From: Arthrobacter sp. EpRS71
GTDB taxonomy: Bacteria > Actinomycetota > Actinomycetes > Actinomycetales > Micrococcaceae
Reading direction: 5' to 3'
DNA length: 64,000 bases
Assembly: GCF_001512285.1 (NCBI RefSeq)
Contig: NZ_LNUV01000006.1
Span: forward strand, 1,848,361 to 1,912,360
The translations under genes and the position numbers were made by a program. The notes beneath the pieces are model-generated. The model ran no database searches and had not been told where the DNA came from. It saw only the letters and a list, made by a program, of their open reading frames with translations. Positions 8,002-15,986 of the stretch are shown here, in pieces (the stretch's first letter is position 1; each line of letters begins with the position of its first letter).

Positions 8002-9120
8002 CTACGCGGAAACCAGCGTGTGCCAGTCCGTAACCAAGGGCAGGTTGTGCGCCTCGGAAACGGAGTGGTGTGCCACGTGGCCTGCGGCGATGTTGAGGCC
8101 TGAAGCCAGTGCGGGGTCGCGGTCGAAGGCGGCCTTGACGCCCAGGTTGGCCAGGGCCACGGCGTAGCGCAGGGTGACGTTGGTCAGTGCGTACGTGGAG
8201 GTGTTCGGAACGGCGCCAGGCATGTTGGCAACGCAGTAGAAGATCGAGTTGTGGACCTTGTACGTCGGTTCCTGGTGGGTGGTGGGGTGCGTGTCCTCGA
8301 AGCAGCCGCCCTGGTCCACTGCGATGTCCACCAGGACCGAGCCCGGCTTCATGCGGGATACGAGGTCGTTGGTGACCAGCTTGGGAGCCTTGGCGCCCGG
8401 GATCAGGACGGAGCCGATCACGAGATCTGCGTCGATAACTGACTTCTCGATCTCGTAGGCGTTGGAGGCAACGGTCTTCAGGCGGCCCTGGTAGAGGGCG
8501 TCGAGTTCGCGCAGCCGGTTGATGTTGATGTCCATGATGGTGACATCAGCACCGAGGCCCAGCGCCATGGCAGCGGCGTTGGTTCCCGCAACGCCGGCGC
8601 CGAGGACAACAACTTTGGCCGGGCGTACGCCCGGTACGCCGCCCAGGAGGACGCCCTTGCCGCCGGCCGGAGCCATCAGCGAGGAAGCGCCGACTACCAC
8701 GGAGAGGCGGCCCGCGACCTCGGACATCGGGGCGAGCAGGGGAAGGGTGCGGCCTTCCTGCACGGTTTCGTACGCGATGGCCGTGACGCCGGAGTTGATG
8801 AGCTCTGCGGTGAGCTCGGGCTCTGCGGCGAGGTGCAGGTACGTGAAGAGGATCAGGCCCTTGCGGAAGCGGTGGTACTCGGCCGCGATGGGTTCCTTGA
8901 CCTTCATGACCATGTCCGCACGGCCCCACACGTCGTCAGCTTCGTTGACGATTTCCGCGCCGGCGATCGAGTATTCCTCGTCGGTGATGCCCGAGCCGAG
9001 GCCTGCGCCGCGCTCAACCAGAACGGTGTGTCCGTGGGTGCGGAACTCGTGGACACCGGCGGCCGTGATGGCTACGCGGAACTCGTTGTTCTTGATTTCT
9101 TTGGGGACACCGATGATCAT
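8002..9120 (-). CDS. ald: Alanine dehydrogenase
   Basis: Cytoplasmic NAD-dependent L-alanine dehydrogenase (L-alanine + NAD + water to pyruvate, ammonia and NADH). At 372 residues it has normal family length. The catalytic residues are in canonical places: Lys75 in 'MKVKEP' and His96 in 'LFTYLHLAAEPEL'. Residues 170-180 hold the NAD-binding turn 'VVLGAGVAGTNAA'. The C-terminal 'GGVPGV' and 'VANMPGAVPNTSTYALTN' blocks are strongly conserved in the family. GGAG precedes the ATG. It is divergent from a PucR-type regulator, and the 210-base gap holds two palindromes that are good operator candidates. Confidence 0.97.
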   Translation of the reverse strand: MIIGVPKEIKNNEFRVAITAAGVHEFRTHGHTVLVERGAGLGSGITDEEYSIAGAEIVNEADDVWGRADMVMKVKEPIAAEYHRFRKGLILFTYLHLAAEPELTAELINSGVTAIAYETVQEGRTLPLLAPMSEVAGRLSVVVGASSLMAPAGGKGVLLGGVPGVRPAKVVVLGAGVAGTNAAAMALGLGADVTIMDININRLRELDALYQGRLKTVASNAYEIEKSVIDADLVIGSVLIPGAKAPKLVTNDLVSRMKPGSVLVDIAVDQGGCFEDTHPTTHQEPTYKVHNSIFYCVANMPGAVPNTSTYALTNVTLRYAVALANLGVKAAFDRDPALASGLNIAAGHVAHHSVSEAHNLPLVTDWHTLVSA

Positions 9121-9238
9121 CTGTGGGCTCCATCGTTAGCGGCCTCTTCGGCCGAAAAATGTGTTGCGGGCTGTGATTCCAGAATAAATCCGGCTGTGAG
9201 GCAGGCGACATGGACCCGGAACCGCCCACTGACAAAAA

Positions 9239-9254
9239 CCCTGTGAATACAGGG
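9239..9254. promoter_or_regulatory. Palindrome 1 in the ald/regulator gap
   Basis: CCCTGT (9239-9244) and ACAGGG (9249-9254) form an inverted repeat with a four-base centre. It lies between the divergent ald and PucR-type genes, a likely place for an operator. Binding is not shown by sequence alone. Confidence 0.4.
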
Positions 9255-9269
9255 ATCTTGCCCGGGTGA

Positions 9270-9287
9270 GCTCGACATTTGTCGAGC
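9270..9287. promoter_or_regulatory. Palindrome 2 in the ald/regulator gap
   Basis: GCTCGACA (9270-9277) and TGTCGAGC (9280-9287) are perfect eight-base arms around TT. It lies 31 bases before the -10 of the regulator gene, a position suited to autoregulation and to control of ald. Confidence 0.5.
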
Positions 9288-9317
9288 ACTGAAGCGTCAA
9301 GTGTCGCCTGCTGTTGG

Positions 9318-9330
9318 TACGCTTTGAAGG
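9318..9330 (+). promoter_or_regulatory. Leaderless-type -10 for the PucR-type regulator
   Basis: TACGCT (9318-9323) fits TANNNT and is followed by seven bases and then the ATG at 9331, consistent with transcription starting at the start codon. Confidence 0.4.
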
Positions 9331-10545
9331 ATGCAACAGGACGTGGAACAGATCGTTGAACGCGTGGCCTTGAAGCTGGGCCGCGGGCTGTCCCTTGAAG
9401 ATCTCGACGGCGTTCTGCTCGCCTACAGTTCCAATCAATCCCACGCCGACCGGGTCCGAGTGAACTTCCTCCTGAGCAAGCGGGTTCCCAGCGACGTCAG
9501 CGCCTGGCAGCTTGCTCACGGCATCTCCACTGCCGTGCGTCCCGTGGTGGTTCCGGCCAACGACGAACTCGGAATGTTGGGCCGTGTCTGCGTGCCACTC
9601 CTGGTCCGGGGCTTCCGTGTGGGGTACTTGTGGGTGCAGCTGGACCTTGAAGAACAGAGTGCGACGGCGATACTCGCCGAGCTGCCCGGCGTCCGGGATG
9701 AGCTGGACCTGTTGGCGGGCTTGCTCTTGGACTCCAACACTGCCGAATCGGAGTTCCGTAGACGGCGTGAGCAGGAGTTCCTGTCGGCCTGCGGCGGTGA
9801 ATCGAATGCCGTGGCCGCTGTGGCAGGTTGGAAGGAAATCCAGGGCCGTGGTCCGTGGCAACTGGTGACCATCCTCGACCCCGACGGCGCGAGGTCCGAC
9901 GTCGACCCCATTGCCGCAACACTGACGCATCGATCTGCGGCGCTGCAGTCCACCATCGGCGTCAACGCTGCCCTGTTCAGCGCGGGAACGGAGACGCATT
10001 CGGTGGTCCTGTTCCGCGAGTCGGGCGGCCGGGCGGACCACGCCCAGGTGCTGGTGCACTACCAACTGGAGCTCGCAAAACGCGCCGGCCGCACGGTGGA
10101 CAGGGTGATCCTGGGAATCAGTGAACCCTTCCAGGTCATCCGGCAGTTATCGGGCGCCTACCGGCAATCCAAGGTTGCTGCGCAAGCTGCCTCGGTGGAC
10201 CAGCCCCTGGGGGAACTCGTGGATAGCCGCGATGTTGGTGTGTATCAACTTTTTGATCGTCTGGTGGCACCCGGCGGGTGGGACGATACGGGATCGGTGC
10301 ATTTCCGGGCACTTGAGGACCACGACAAGAACGGCGAGCTCCTGCCTGTCCTGGAACTGCTCTATGACAACGATGGCTCAGTTCAGGATGTCGCCGCCAA
10401 ACTTCACCTCCACAGGAGCAGCATTTACAATCGGCTCGGGCGGATCCGCCAGCTCATCGGTGCTGATCCATTAAGTGGCGCGATCCGGCTCGAACTTCAT
10501 GCGGCCCTGAAAGCGCGGCGATGGGCCGGGCGGCCGCGGATCTAA
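9331..10545 (+). CDS. PucR/CdaR-type transcriptional regulator, probable activator of ald
   Basis: A 404-residue DNA-binding regulator. The first 290 residues form a GAF/GGDEF-like sensory region of the PucR/CdaR type. The C-terminus holds the PucR-type helix-turn-helix, with 'VLELLYDNDGSVQDVAAKLHLHRSSIYNRLGRI' near residues 340-372 (quoted here only by its ends elsewhere). In Bacillus subtilis the PucR-family protein AdeR activates ald, and this gene is divergent from ald, so the same role is likely here; the ligand, perhaps alanine, is inference. Mycobacterial ald is instead controlled by an Lrp-type AldR, so the class of regulator differs. Confidence 0.85.
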   Translation: MQQDVEQIVERVALKLGRGLSLEDLDGVLLAYSSNQSHADRVRVNFLLSKRVPSDVSAWQLAHGISTAVRPVVVPANDELGMLGRVCVPLLVRGFRVGYLWVQLDLEEQSATAILAELPGVRDELDLLAGLLLDSNTAESEFRRRREQEFLSACGGESNAVAAVAGWKEIQGRGPWQLVTILDPDGARSDVDPIAATLTHRSAALQSTIGVNAALFSAGTETHSVVLFRESGGRADHAQVLVHYQLELAKRAGRTVDRVILGISEPFQVIRQLSGAYRQSKVAAQAASVDQPLGELVDSRDVGVYQLFDRLVAPGGWDDTGSVHFRALEDHDKNGELLPVLELLYDNDGSVQDVAAKLHLHRSSIYNRLGRIRQLIGADPLSGAIRLELHAALKARRWAGRPRI

Positions 10546-10584
10546 AGCCACAAGCTCGCCCACATTGCCACCGACTTGAACACC

Positions 10585-10618
10585 AGGAGGCGGGCACCCG
10601 GCCGGGTGCCCGCCTCCT
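10585..10618. terminator. Perfect 34-base palindromic terminator
   Basis: The 17-base arm AGGAGGCGGGCACCCGG (10585-10601) is followed directly by its exact complement to 10618. It lies 39 bases after the PucR-type gene and downstream of the opposing 10777 gene, so it can serve both strands. Confidence 0.8.
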
Positions 10619-10776
10619 CTTGAAAGTGCTCTGAAAGTATGTGGCGTTGCTTTAGGAGCGCCGCAAACGCTGGCAACTCCAGCGTCCCATCCGCCGACGG
10701 AACGTGGCAGTCCGGCTGCTGCTGCAGTACCGGCTATGCCACCCCACGTGGGTGGAGGTTCGGGGCAGGCGCGTGC

Positions 10777-12105
10777 TCAACCGAGGACCTTCTGCGCCTC
10801 ATCCAGGATGTCCTGAAGTGCCGATTCACTGGTTTGCGGTGCCGATGCGGCGGTCGGCTTGCCCGGCTTCGGCTTGGACGTCGGCGTTGCGGTTTCCGTG
10901 GGTGTCGGTGTCGGAGTGGGAGTTCCGGTGGGGGTCGGCGTGGGCGTGGGAGTGACGGTTGGTGTGGGTGCAGGCGGCGTGGTGATGGTGTCCGAGGGCA
11001 CCTCGCTCGGCGCGGGCGCCGGCTGGCTGGGGGCCGGGGCGGCCGCACCGGGAACAGACGGGACTGCGGACGGCGCGGCTGACGGAACCCATACCGGGTC
11101 GGCGAGCGAAACCTGAGGAGTAGGAGCCGACGACGCCGACTCGGTCCCGGGTGCCTGTGCGACCGTCGCGGGCTGGCCGGCTTCCGAGGTCGGACTCGCC
11201 CCTGATGAGGTTGATGGCGTCGAGGCTGATGGAGACGACGCCGTGGTGTAGGAGGCTTTGGGTCCGGGCGACGCCGAACCTGAGCTGCGATCATGGCCCC
11301 CGCTGGCTTCCTGCGCAGGGGTTTCCTGGCCGAAGAACGGAAGATCAAGGGCCGGCCCCAATGCACCGGCTGTCAGTACCAGGCCAAAGGCGCCCGCAAC
11401 CACGGCCATGCGCTGGCTCATGTGCTTGACCGACGCTGCTTTTCGCAGGACGGTTTGTGGTTCACGACTAAAGGAGGACGTGGAGCCGAATCCGGACTTG
11501 GTGGGTGCAGCTGCCTGCTTCCGGGCATCCTTGCGGCTTGCCAGCGCTGCCGAGGCTGTTGCGGCAGCGGCAACTTGCGCCGGGGACTTGCCGCGCGGGG
11601 ATTCGGCGGGTTCCGGCGTGCTGGCGGTTTCATCGAGGACCGAGACCACGGGGATGGCCGCAGTTACGGGTTCCTGAGGTGCGGGCTGCACCAAGGGAAT
11701 AGCTGCCGTTGCGGGTTCCCGGGAGCTGTACTCCGACGAATCCGGTTCCATCCCGGCCGGCGGCACGATGGGAATGGCAGCGGTAGGGGGTCCCGGCGTG
11801 GTGGACTTCGGAGCCGCCGATGGCACAGGTGCAATCACAGCCTGAGCAGCGCGCTCACGTTCGGCCGCGCGACGTTCCGCACGCGTGGCTGGGGCCGCGA
11901 TGGTGGGCGTGACCGCAGTGGCGGGTTCCGGCGTCGTGCTTGTGCCTTCCAAGTTTTCGGGGCGTGCCGGGTTCTGCGGCGAATCGGCGGAATTTGCCGG
12001 TGTGTTGTCAAGGAATCCGCTGGGTTGGGCCCGACGGCGTCCGGTTGGCTTGGTGCGCCCGTCCTCAGTGTGGGGGCGGCGCGGCTGATCCATGGTTGGG
12101 GACAT
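10777..12105 (-). CDS. Pro/Thr-rich single-pass membrane protein under a c-di-AMP riboswitch
   Basis: A 442-residue protein with no recognised catalytic domain. The N-terminal 230 residues are predicted cytoplasmic, disordered and rich in Pro, Ala and Arg. They carry three spaced copies of a TAAIP(I/L/V)V unit near residues 109, 134 and 149, and a charged RAERRAAERER helix near 75-86. One membrane helix spans about 233-252. The outside part is Ser/Pro/Thr-rich with a TPTP repeat near 378-412 and a short final helix (ALQDILDEAQKVLG). The AGAGG ribosome site and ATG 12105 sit directly behind a c-di-AMP riboswitch. Actinobacterial versions of that switch usually precede Rpf or NlpC/P60 cell-wall hydrolases, but no such domain is present here. 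Confidence 0.75.
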   Translation of the reverse strand: MSPTMDQPRRPHTEDGRTKPTGRRRAQPSGFLDNTPANSADSPQNPARPENLEGTSTTPEPATAVTPTIAAPATRAERRAAERERAAQAVIAPVPSAAPKSTTPGPPTAAIPIVPPAGMEPDSSEYSSREPATAAIPLVQPAPQEPVTAAIPVVSVLDETASTPEPAESPRGKSPAQVAAAATASAALASRKDARKQAAAPTKSGFGSTSSFSREPQTVLRKAASVKHMSQRMAVVAGAFGLVLTAGALGPALDLPFFGQETPAQEASGGHDRSSGSASPGPKASYTTASSPSASTPSTSSGASPTSEAGQPATVAQAPGTESASSAPTPQVSLADPVWVPSAAPSAVPSVPGAAAPAPSQPAPAPSEVPSDTITTPPAPTPTVTPTPTPTPTGTPTPTPTPTETATPTSKPKPGKPTAASAPQTSESALQDILDEAQKVLG

Positions 12106-12494
12106 GGTGGTTGCCTCTCAACGCCTTCGAGGTTAGCTGTCGGGTTCGGACGAGGCCGTCCGGCCGCCTGAGCGGCTTCACCCCAAGGACTTGGATACCA
12201 AGCCCGGGAACTCTGGGTCCCCCGCCTCTGCCGCGGGTCTGGCGGATCCCGGATTGCGGCAGAGCTCGGCGTCAATCCGGAAGCGGCCCAGCGGAGATAT
12301 GGGTCGCCCTACGACGGTACATGAGCCGGAAAGTAAAGTCACATTAATGTAACGGGCGGTAGGTCTGCCCAAGCGGCAGGGTTCCATGACTTAGGGTTCG
12401 GGGCCGGCGCAAGGGTAGGCAACTCATGCAGAATCTTCTGGACCTGCACGGCCTAACACTAGCTTCGCGCCGCACCGGCAGGTAGACATTGTCT
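12106..12494. other. 389-base gap between the riboswitch-controlled gene and ligC
   Basis: Most of the left part, to about 12276, is the c-di-AMP riboswitch of the minus-strand gene. The rest must hold its promoter and that of ligC. I see no further open frame, RNA gene or repeat in 12277-12494. Confidence 0.6.
12117..12276 (-). promoter_or_regulatory. Cyclic di-AMP riboswitch (ydaO-yuaA class)
   Basis: Read on the minus strand, this leader holds the hallmark blocks of actinobacterial ydaO-yuaA switches in the right order: GACGCCGAGC near 12273-12264, GGGGGACCCA (12223-12214), CTTGGGGTGAAGCC (12187-12174), and CCGAACCCGACAGCTAACC (12149-12131) followed by TCG-AAGGCGTT. GACGCC and GGCGTT can close the outer helix. 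It ends about a dozen bases before the start codon of the membrane-protein gene. In known cases ligand binding turns expression off. Recognition is by memory of the consensus, not by a covariance search. Confidence 0.85.
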
Positions 12495-13565
12495 ATGGAC
12501 CTGCCTGTGATGCCACCCGTCTCGCCCATGCTCGCCAAATCTGTTCCGACCATCCCCGATGTCGGGCACTATGAGCCGAAGTGGGACGGATTCCGGACCA
12601 TCGTCTTCAAGGACGGTGATGAGATCATTCTGGGAAGCCGCAACGAGAAGCCAATGACGCGCTATTTCCCCGAGGTGGTTGAGGCGCTGCGAAAGAACCT
12701 TCCGGACAAATGCGTGCTCGACGGCGAGATCGTCCTGATCGAGGGCAACCGGCTCGAATTCGAGGTGCTTCAGCAGCGGATTCATCCCGCCGACAGTCGG
12801 GTGAGGATGCTGGCTGAGAAGACTCCGGCGTCCATGGTTGCGTTCGACATCCTTGCCCTGGGCGAGGAGAACCTGATGTCCAAACCGTTCTCCGAGCGCC
12901 GTGCCATCCTGGAACGCGCGCTCGCCACAGCCGAGCCCCCTGTCTATGTGACTCCTGCGGTGAACGATCTTGAACGGGCGCAGGAGTGGTTCGTGCAGTT
13001 GGAAGGGGCGGGACTGGACGGCGTGCTGTCCAAGCCGCTCGATGGCGCCTACCAGCCCAACAAGCGCGTGATGTTCAAGACGAAGCACGAGCGCACAGCG
13101 GATTGCGTCGTGGCGGGATTCCGCTGGCATAAGACCGCGAAAGTTGTGGGCTCGATGCTGCTTGGCCTCCACGATGACACCGGCCGCCTGCATCATGTGG
13201 GAGTGGTGGCATCGTTCCCCATGGCCAAGCGGGAGGCCTTGGTGGCAGAGCTTGAGCCGTACCAGATTGACCTCGGCGAGCACCCGTGGGGCGAGTGGGC
13301 CAAGCAGGACGAAGCTGCCGGAGGTTCGCGCATGCCCGGCGCGCAAAGCCGGTGGAGCGGGGGCAAGGATTTCTCCTTCGTACCCCTTCGCCCCGAACTC
13401 GTGATCGAAGTGGCGTACGACTACATGGAAGGGGACAGGTTCCGGCACACCACGCAGTTCCGCAGGTGGCGGACGGACAGGACCCCTGAGAGCTGCACGT
13501 ACTCTCAGTTGGAAGAGCCTGCCGCGTACGATCTCGGGGAAATCCTGAAGCTGCCCAACGCCTAG
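12495..13565 (+). CDS. ligC: ATP-dependent DNA ligase, LigC type
   Basis: A 356-residue cytoplasmic ligase that would seal nicks using ATP. The adenylation motif 'EPKWDGFR' places the catalytic lysine at residue 29. Later family motifs are visible: 'SRNEKPMTRYFPEV' (motif Ia region), 'DGEIV' (III), 'MVAFDILAL' (IIIa), 'DGVLSKPLDGAY' (IV) and 'MFKTKHERTADCVV' (V). A C-terminal OB domain follows. Length and start fit mycobacterial LigC, a stand-alone enzyme separate from LigD and linked to repair. TTG 12489 is also in frame; ATG 12495 fits family N-termini better. No Ku or LigD gene is nearby. Confidence 0.93.
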   Translation: MDLPVMPPVSPMLAKSVPTIPDVGHYEPKWDGFRTIVFKDGDEIILGSRNEKPMTRYFPEVVEALRKNLPDKCVLDGEIVLIEGNRLEFEVLQQRIHPADSRVRMLAEKTPASMVAFDILALGEENLMSKPFSERRAILERALATAEPPVYVTPAVNDLERAQEWFVQLEGAGLDGVLSKPLDGAYQPNKRVMFKTKHERTADCVVAGFRWHKTAKVVGSMLLGLHDDTGRLHHVGVVASFPMAKREALVAELEPYQIDLGEHPWGEWAKQDEAAGGSRMPGAQSRWSGGKDFSFVPLRPELVIEVAYDYMEGDRFRHTTQFRRWRTDRTPESCTYSQLEEPAAYDLGEILKLPNA

Positions 13566-13576
13566 AACGTGGCAAG

Positions 13577-13614
13577 CCCGCTGTTACGTCGCTGGCCAGC
13601 AACGTAACAGCGGG
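13577..13614. terminator. Hairpin of the CCCGCTGTT family (copy 3), bidirectional
   Basis: CCCGCTGTTACGTCGCTGG (13577-13595) is followed directly by its near-complement to 13614, with one mismatch. It lies between the converging ligC and the small acidic protein gene. Its outer and inner blocks match the 7928-7965 element. Confidence 0.7.
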
Positions 13615-13626
13615 TCTGCAACGTAG

Positions 13627-13890
13627 TTACTCCTCGTGCCCCTGGTCGCTGCTCATGCTGCCTTCCGCGGGCGGGGTTTCGCCCGGAGGCACTCCGCCGC
13701 CGGGCTCCAACCCCGTGACGTTGCCGTCCAGCGGGTCCGGGTTAGAGGAGGCTGCGGGGTCCTCGTCTTCGTCCTGGCGCATATCGGGATCGTCGTGGAT
13801 GCTATCGGCATCAGAGGTCGTGTCGTAGGGTCCTGTGGCGCCCGTGGCACCGAAGCCCTGGGTCTCTTCATTCGAGTCTTTGTCAGTCAC
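13627..13890 (-). CDS. Small acidic protein of unknown function
   Basis: An 87-residue, strongly acidic and hydrophilic protein, rich in Asp, Glu, Gly and Pro, with no membrane segment; it is probably disordered. It has an Asp/Glu cluster (DDPDMRQDEDEDP) near the middle and a PPGETPPAEG tail. GTG 13890 is chosen because AAAGGG lies a few bases upstream; ATG 13911 is also in frame but lacks such a site. I do not recognise a family. It is a single gene ending at a shared hairpin. Confidence 0.6.
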   Translation of the reverse strand: MTDKDSNEETQGFGATGATGPYDTTSDADSIHDDPDMRQDEDEDPAASSNPDPLDGNVTGLEPGGGVPPGETPPAEGSMSSDQGHEE

Positions 13891-14003
13891 GATCAGCCCT
13901 TTCGTAAGCAAACTTACTAATACGCGTGCTTCGTCAGCCTAGCCGGGACCAGCCCACCCGACAAGCGGCACCCAAACCAGGCACCGGCGTCGTGCTTCAG
14001 TGC

Positions 14004-14813
14004 TTAGCGGTGGGGAGTCGTGGCAGTGACGAAGCTCCGGATGGCATCCGCCACAGCCTTCGGCCTCATGTGTTGCGCCACGTGCCCGACGCCCGGAATC
14101 TCCACCAAACGCCCCTGCGCCACCGTCCTGGACAACCGCAGCGACCACTCCGGGCCCGCCACCTGATCGCGGCTACCGCGCAGCACCAGCACCGGCACGC
14201 CGATGCCCGCCAGCCGCTCTTCCGTCCGGTACGCCATCATGGCGCGAAGCTCGGCGAGATACCAGCGCGGCCCACACCGAAAGTAGTCCGAGGTGACGAT
14301 CCAGTTGGACGACGGGCTCTCGCGGAGCAGCCCGTCCAGGAGCAGCGCCAGGGACTGCCGGCCGACGTTCTTGTGCCGCGAGTCCACCACCGGCCCCATC
14401 AGGACCAACTGCCTGATCTGCTCCGGAGCATGCAAAGCTGCCTCAATGGCGAACTGCGCTCCCATGGAATGGCCCACCAACACATACGAATCGATGCCGC
14501 AGGACGTGAGGGCTTCGGCTATGAACGCGCCGTACTCCTCCACGGAGAGCTGATGGCCGGGCTTGGGCGTCCCGCCGAATCCGGGCAGGTCCAGCGAATA
14601 CGTCGGCGCGCTCGCAGCCAGGACTGCGTGCAGCCGCGCCATGTAGCGGTGCGATACGCCAATCCCATGGATCAAGATGTACGCGGGCTCGTTCCGGGTT
14701 TCCGCGCCGGGTTCAGGCGAAGGCGTGCCCTCTGCCCAGAGGATCCGTCCGGTCAGTCCCGCAGCATGGACGTCGGCAGAGCGCAAACCGGGAGTCTTGC
14801 CTGGCGCGCTCAC
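14004..14813 (-). CDS. Alpha/beta-fold hydrolase
   Basis: A 269-residue soluble hydrolase. 'YILIHGIGVSHRYM' holds the oxyanion-hole HG, 'VLVGHSMGAQFA' the nucleophile serine, 'VLVLRGSRDQVAG' the acid and 'GVGHVAQHMRP' the histidine, so the triad is complete. The start is GTG, overlapping the stop of the MDMPI gene by four bases, so the two are translationally coupled. The substrate is unknown; lipase/esterase and C-C hydrolase are both possible. Confidence 0.88.
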   Translation of the reverse strand: MSAPGKTPGLRSADVHAAGLTGRILWAEGTPSPEPGAETRNEPAYILIHGIGVSHRYMARLHAVLAASAPTYSLDLPGFGGTPKPGHQLSVEEYGAFIAEALTSCGIDSYVLVGHSMGAQFAIEAALHAPEQIRQLVLMGPVVDSRHKNVGRQSLALLLDGLLRESPSSNWIVTSDYFRCGPRWYLAELRAMMAYRTEERLAGIGVPVLVLRGSRDQVAGPEWSLRLSRTVAQGRLVEIPGVGHVAQHMRPKAVADAIRSFVTATTPHR

Positions 14814-15475
14814 GGGTTGACCAAACGCTGCAGGAACACCGGTGCGCCAGGTCCGCTCACTTCATCTCGACCGATCGGCCGCCCGGAAACCGCCAGCAGC
14901 AGCGCGATGGCGGTCCCCTCAACTGCCGGGCCAGTGCCGTGGTGGAACGGGGTGTCAGTGGCCACCAGGCTCCAGCCCTCCGCGATCTCCTTGCCGCCAC
15001 CCATTTTGGTGCTGGTCCGGACCTGGTAGTTGAGCGCGGTGGCCACATGCTCTGCGGGGTAGTCGCGGCGGATGCCCAGCGGCCGCCTGATGTCCTCGCC
15101 ATGAACGAACGCCTCCACCAGTCGGGTGGCCAGGCTCGCCGGCGGGGTGGAGGTCCGCGAAAGTACGGCGCGCAACCCGTTCAACGTCTGCGAAGGGTCT
15201 GCGGTTTTTTCGAGCCCGACCCCTACGGCATTATCCCGGTCAAAGTCCATGCGGGAAGCGATCATCCGGCGAATGAAGGTCAGTCGCGTGGTCTTGGCAC
15301 TATCAATCACATGGGCCAGGACGTCATGAATATCCCACCCGGCACACAGCGACGGGGTGTGCCATTGCGTGGCCGGCAGTGGCTCCAGATCCTGCAACAG
15401 GGCACGGCGTTCGTGGTGCACCACGGGCCAGACAATCGACGGAGAACGTGAAGGCATACCGCTATTCAACAGCAT
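14810..15475 (-). CDS. Maleylpyruvate isomerase-type mycothiol-dependent/DinB-like protein
   Basis: A 221-residue protein of the actinobacterial MDMPI/TIGR03083 type, a DinB-like four-helix bundle that often binds a metal and may use mycothiol. The diagnostic segment 'SLCAGWDIHDVLAHVIDS' is at about residues 42-60, and 'EAFVHGEDIRRPLG' near 125 supplies the second histidine. The start is uncertain (15475 or 15457; no strong ribosome site for either). It is the middle gene of a probable three-gene unit with the HTH gene 18 bases upstream and the hydrolase overlapping downstream. The reaction is unknown. Confidence 0.8.
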   Translation of the reverse strand: MLLNSGMPSRSPSIVWPVVHHERRALLQDLEPLPATQWHTPSLCAGWDIHDVLAHVIDSAKTTRLTFIRRMIASRMDFDRDNAVGVGLEKTADPSQTLNGLRAVLSRTSTPPASLATRLVEAFVHGEDIRRPLGIRRDYPAEHVATALNYQVRTSTKMGGGKEIAEGWSLVATDTPFHHGTGPAVEGTAIALLLAVSGRPIGRDEVSGPGAPVFLQRLVNP

Positions 15476-15493
15476 GCTTGGATTTGGGGGAGC

Positions 15494-15916
15494 TTAGGGT
15501 GTTGCGTCGTTCTCTTCCGCGGGGCTGTCGGCTTCCTCGGCATCGGCCTGCTTCTTCTTCTGCGTTTCCAACCAGGCCATGATGGCAGCCTGCCGGATCC
15601 TTCGATGGGTTCCGCGGTACTCCACCGGGATTTCGCCGCGATCTGTCATGTTGCGCAGATAGGTGTGGGAGATGCCCGCGAGCTCCGCGGCCTGCGAGGT
15701 GGTGAGCATTTCCTCAACGCTGCTGACCGTCACGGTTTCGCCTCGGCTCAGTCTGGCCAAGAGGTCGACGACGGCGTCCCTCGCATCGTTCGGCAGGCGG
15801 TGGACCGTGCCGTCCACGAACACGGTGATGTCGTTGCTGTCCTGGAGGGAGCGTGCCAGATTCCGGGCGTCGTCGGCGGGCAGGCCTGCGGTGACGCGGG
15901 GAGCTATCAATGCCAT
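15494..15916 (-). CDS. Excisionase-family helix-turn-helix protein
   Basis: A 140-residue protein with a MerR-like/excisionase DNA-binding domain at about residues 70-118 ('LTTSQAAELAGISHTYLRNM', then 'GEIPVEYRGTHRRIRQAAI'). The N-terminal 65 residues resemble the lead segment of actinobacterial HTH antitoxins paired with PIN-domain toxins. No PIN toxin follows; the next gene is the MDMPI protein, 18 bases on. It could therefore be an orphan antitoxin or the regulator of the MDMPI-hydrolase pair. The C-terminus is acidic and probably disordered. Confidence 0.75.
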   Translation of the reverse strand: MALIAPRVTAGLPADDARNLARSLQDSNDITVFVDGTVHRLPNDARDAVVDLLARLSRGETVTVSSVEEMLTTSQAAELAGISHTYLRNMTDRGEIPVEYRGTHRRIRQAAIMAWLETQKKKQADAEEADSPAEENDATP

Positions 15917-15986
15917 GGCAGAAGCCTAGCCTGATGCCCGCCCGTGTCCGGTGTGCCCCGCGTTCCTGAGCTACCGCGGCGGATTC

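Noticed and set aside
10639..10776. Possible lost catalytic domain after the TPTP protein
   Set aside because: I read the three minus-strand frames past the stop and found no convincing NlpC/P60, Rpf or M23 motif, so no frameshift is claimed.
12459..13448. Open frame opposite ligC
   Set aside because: ligC motifs are complete on the plus strand; the opposite frame lacks a ribosome site and any family sign.
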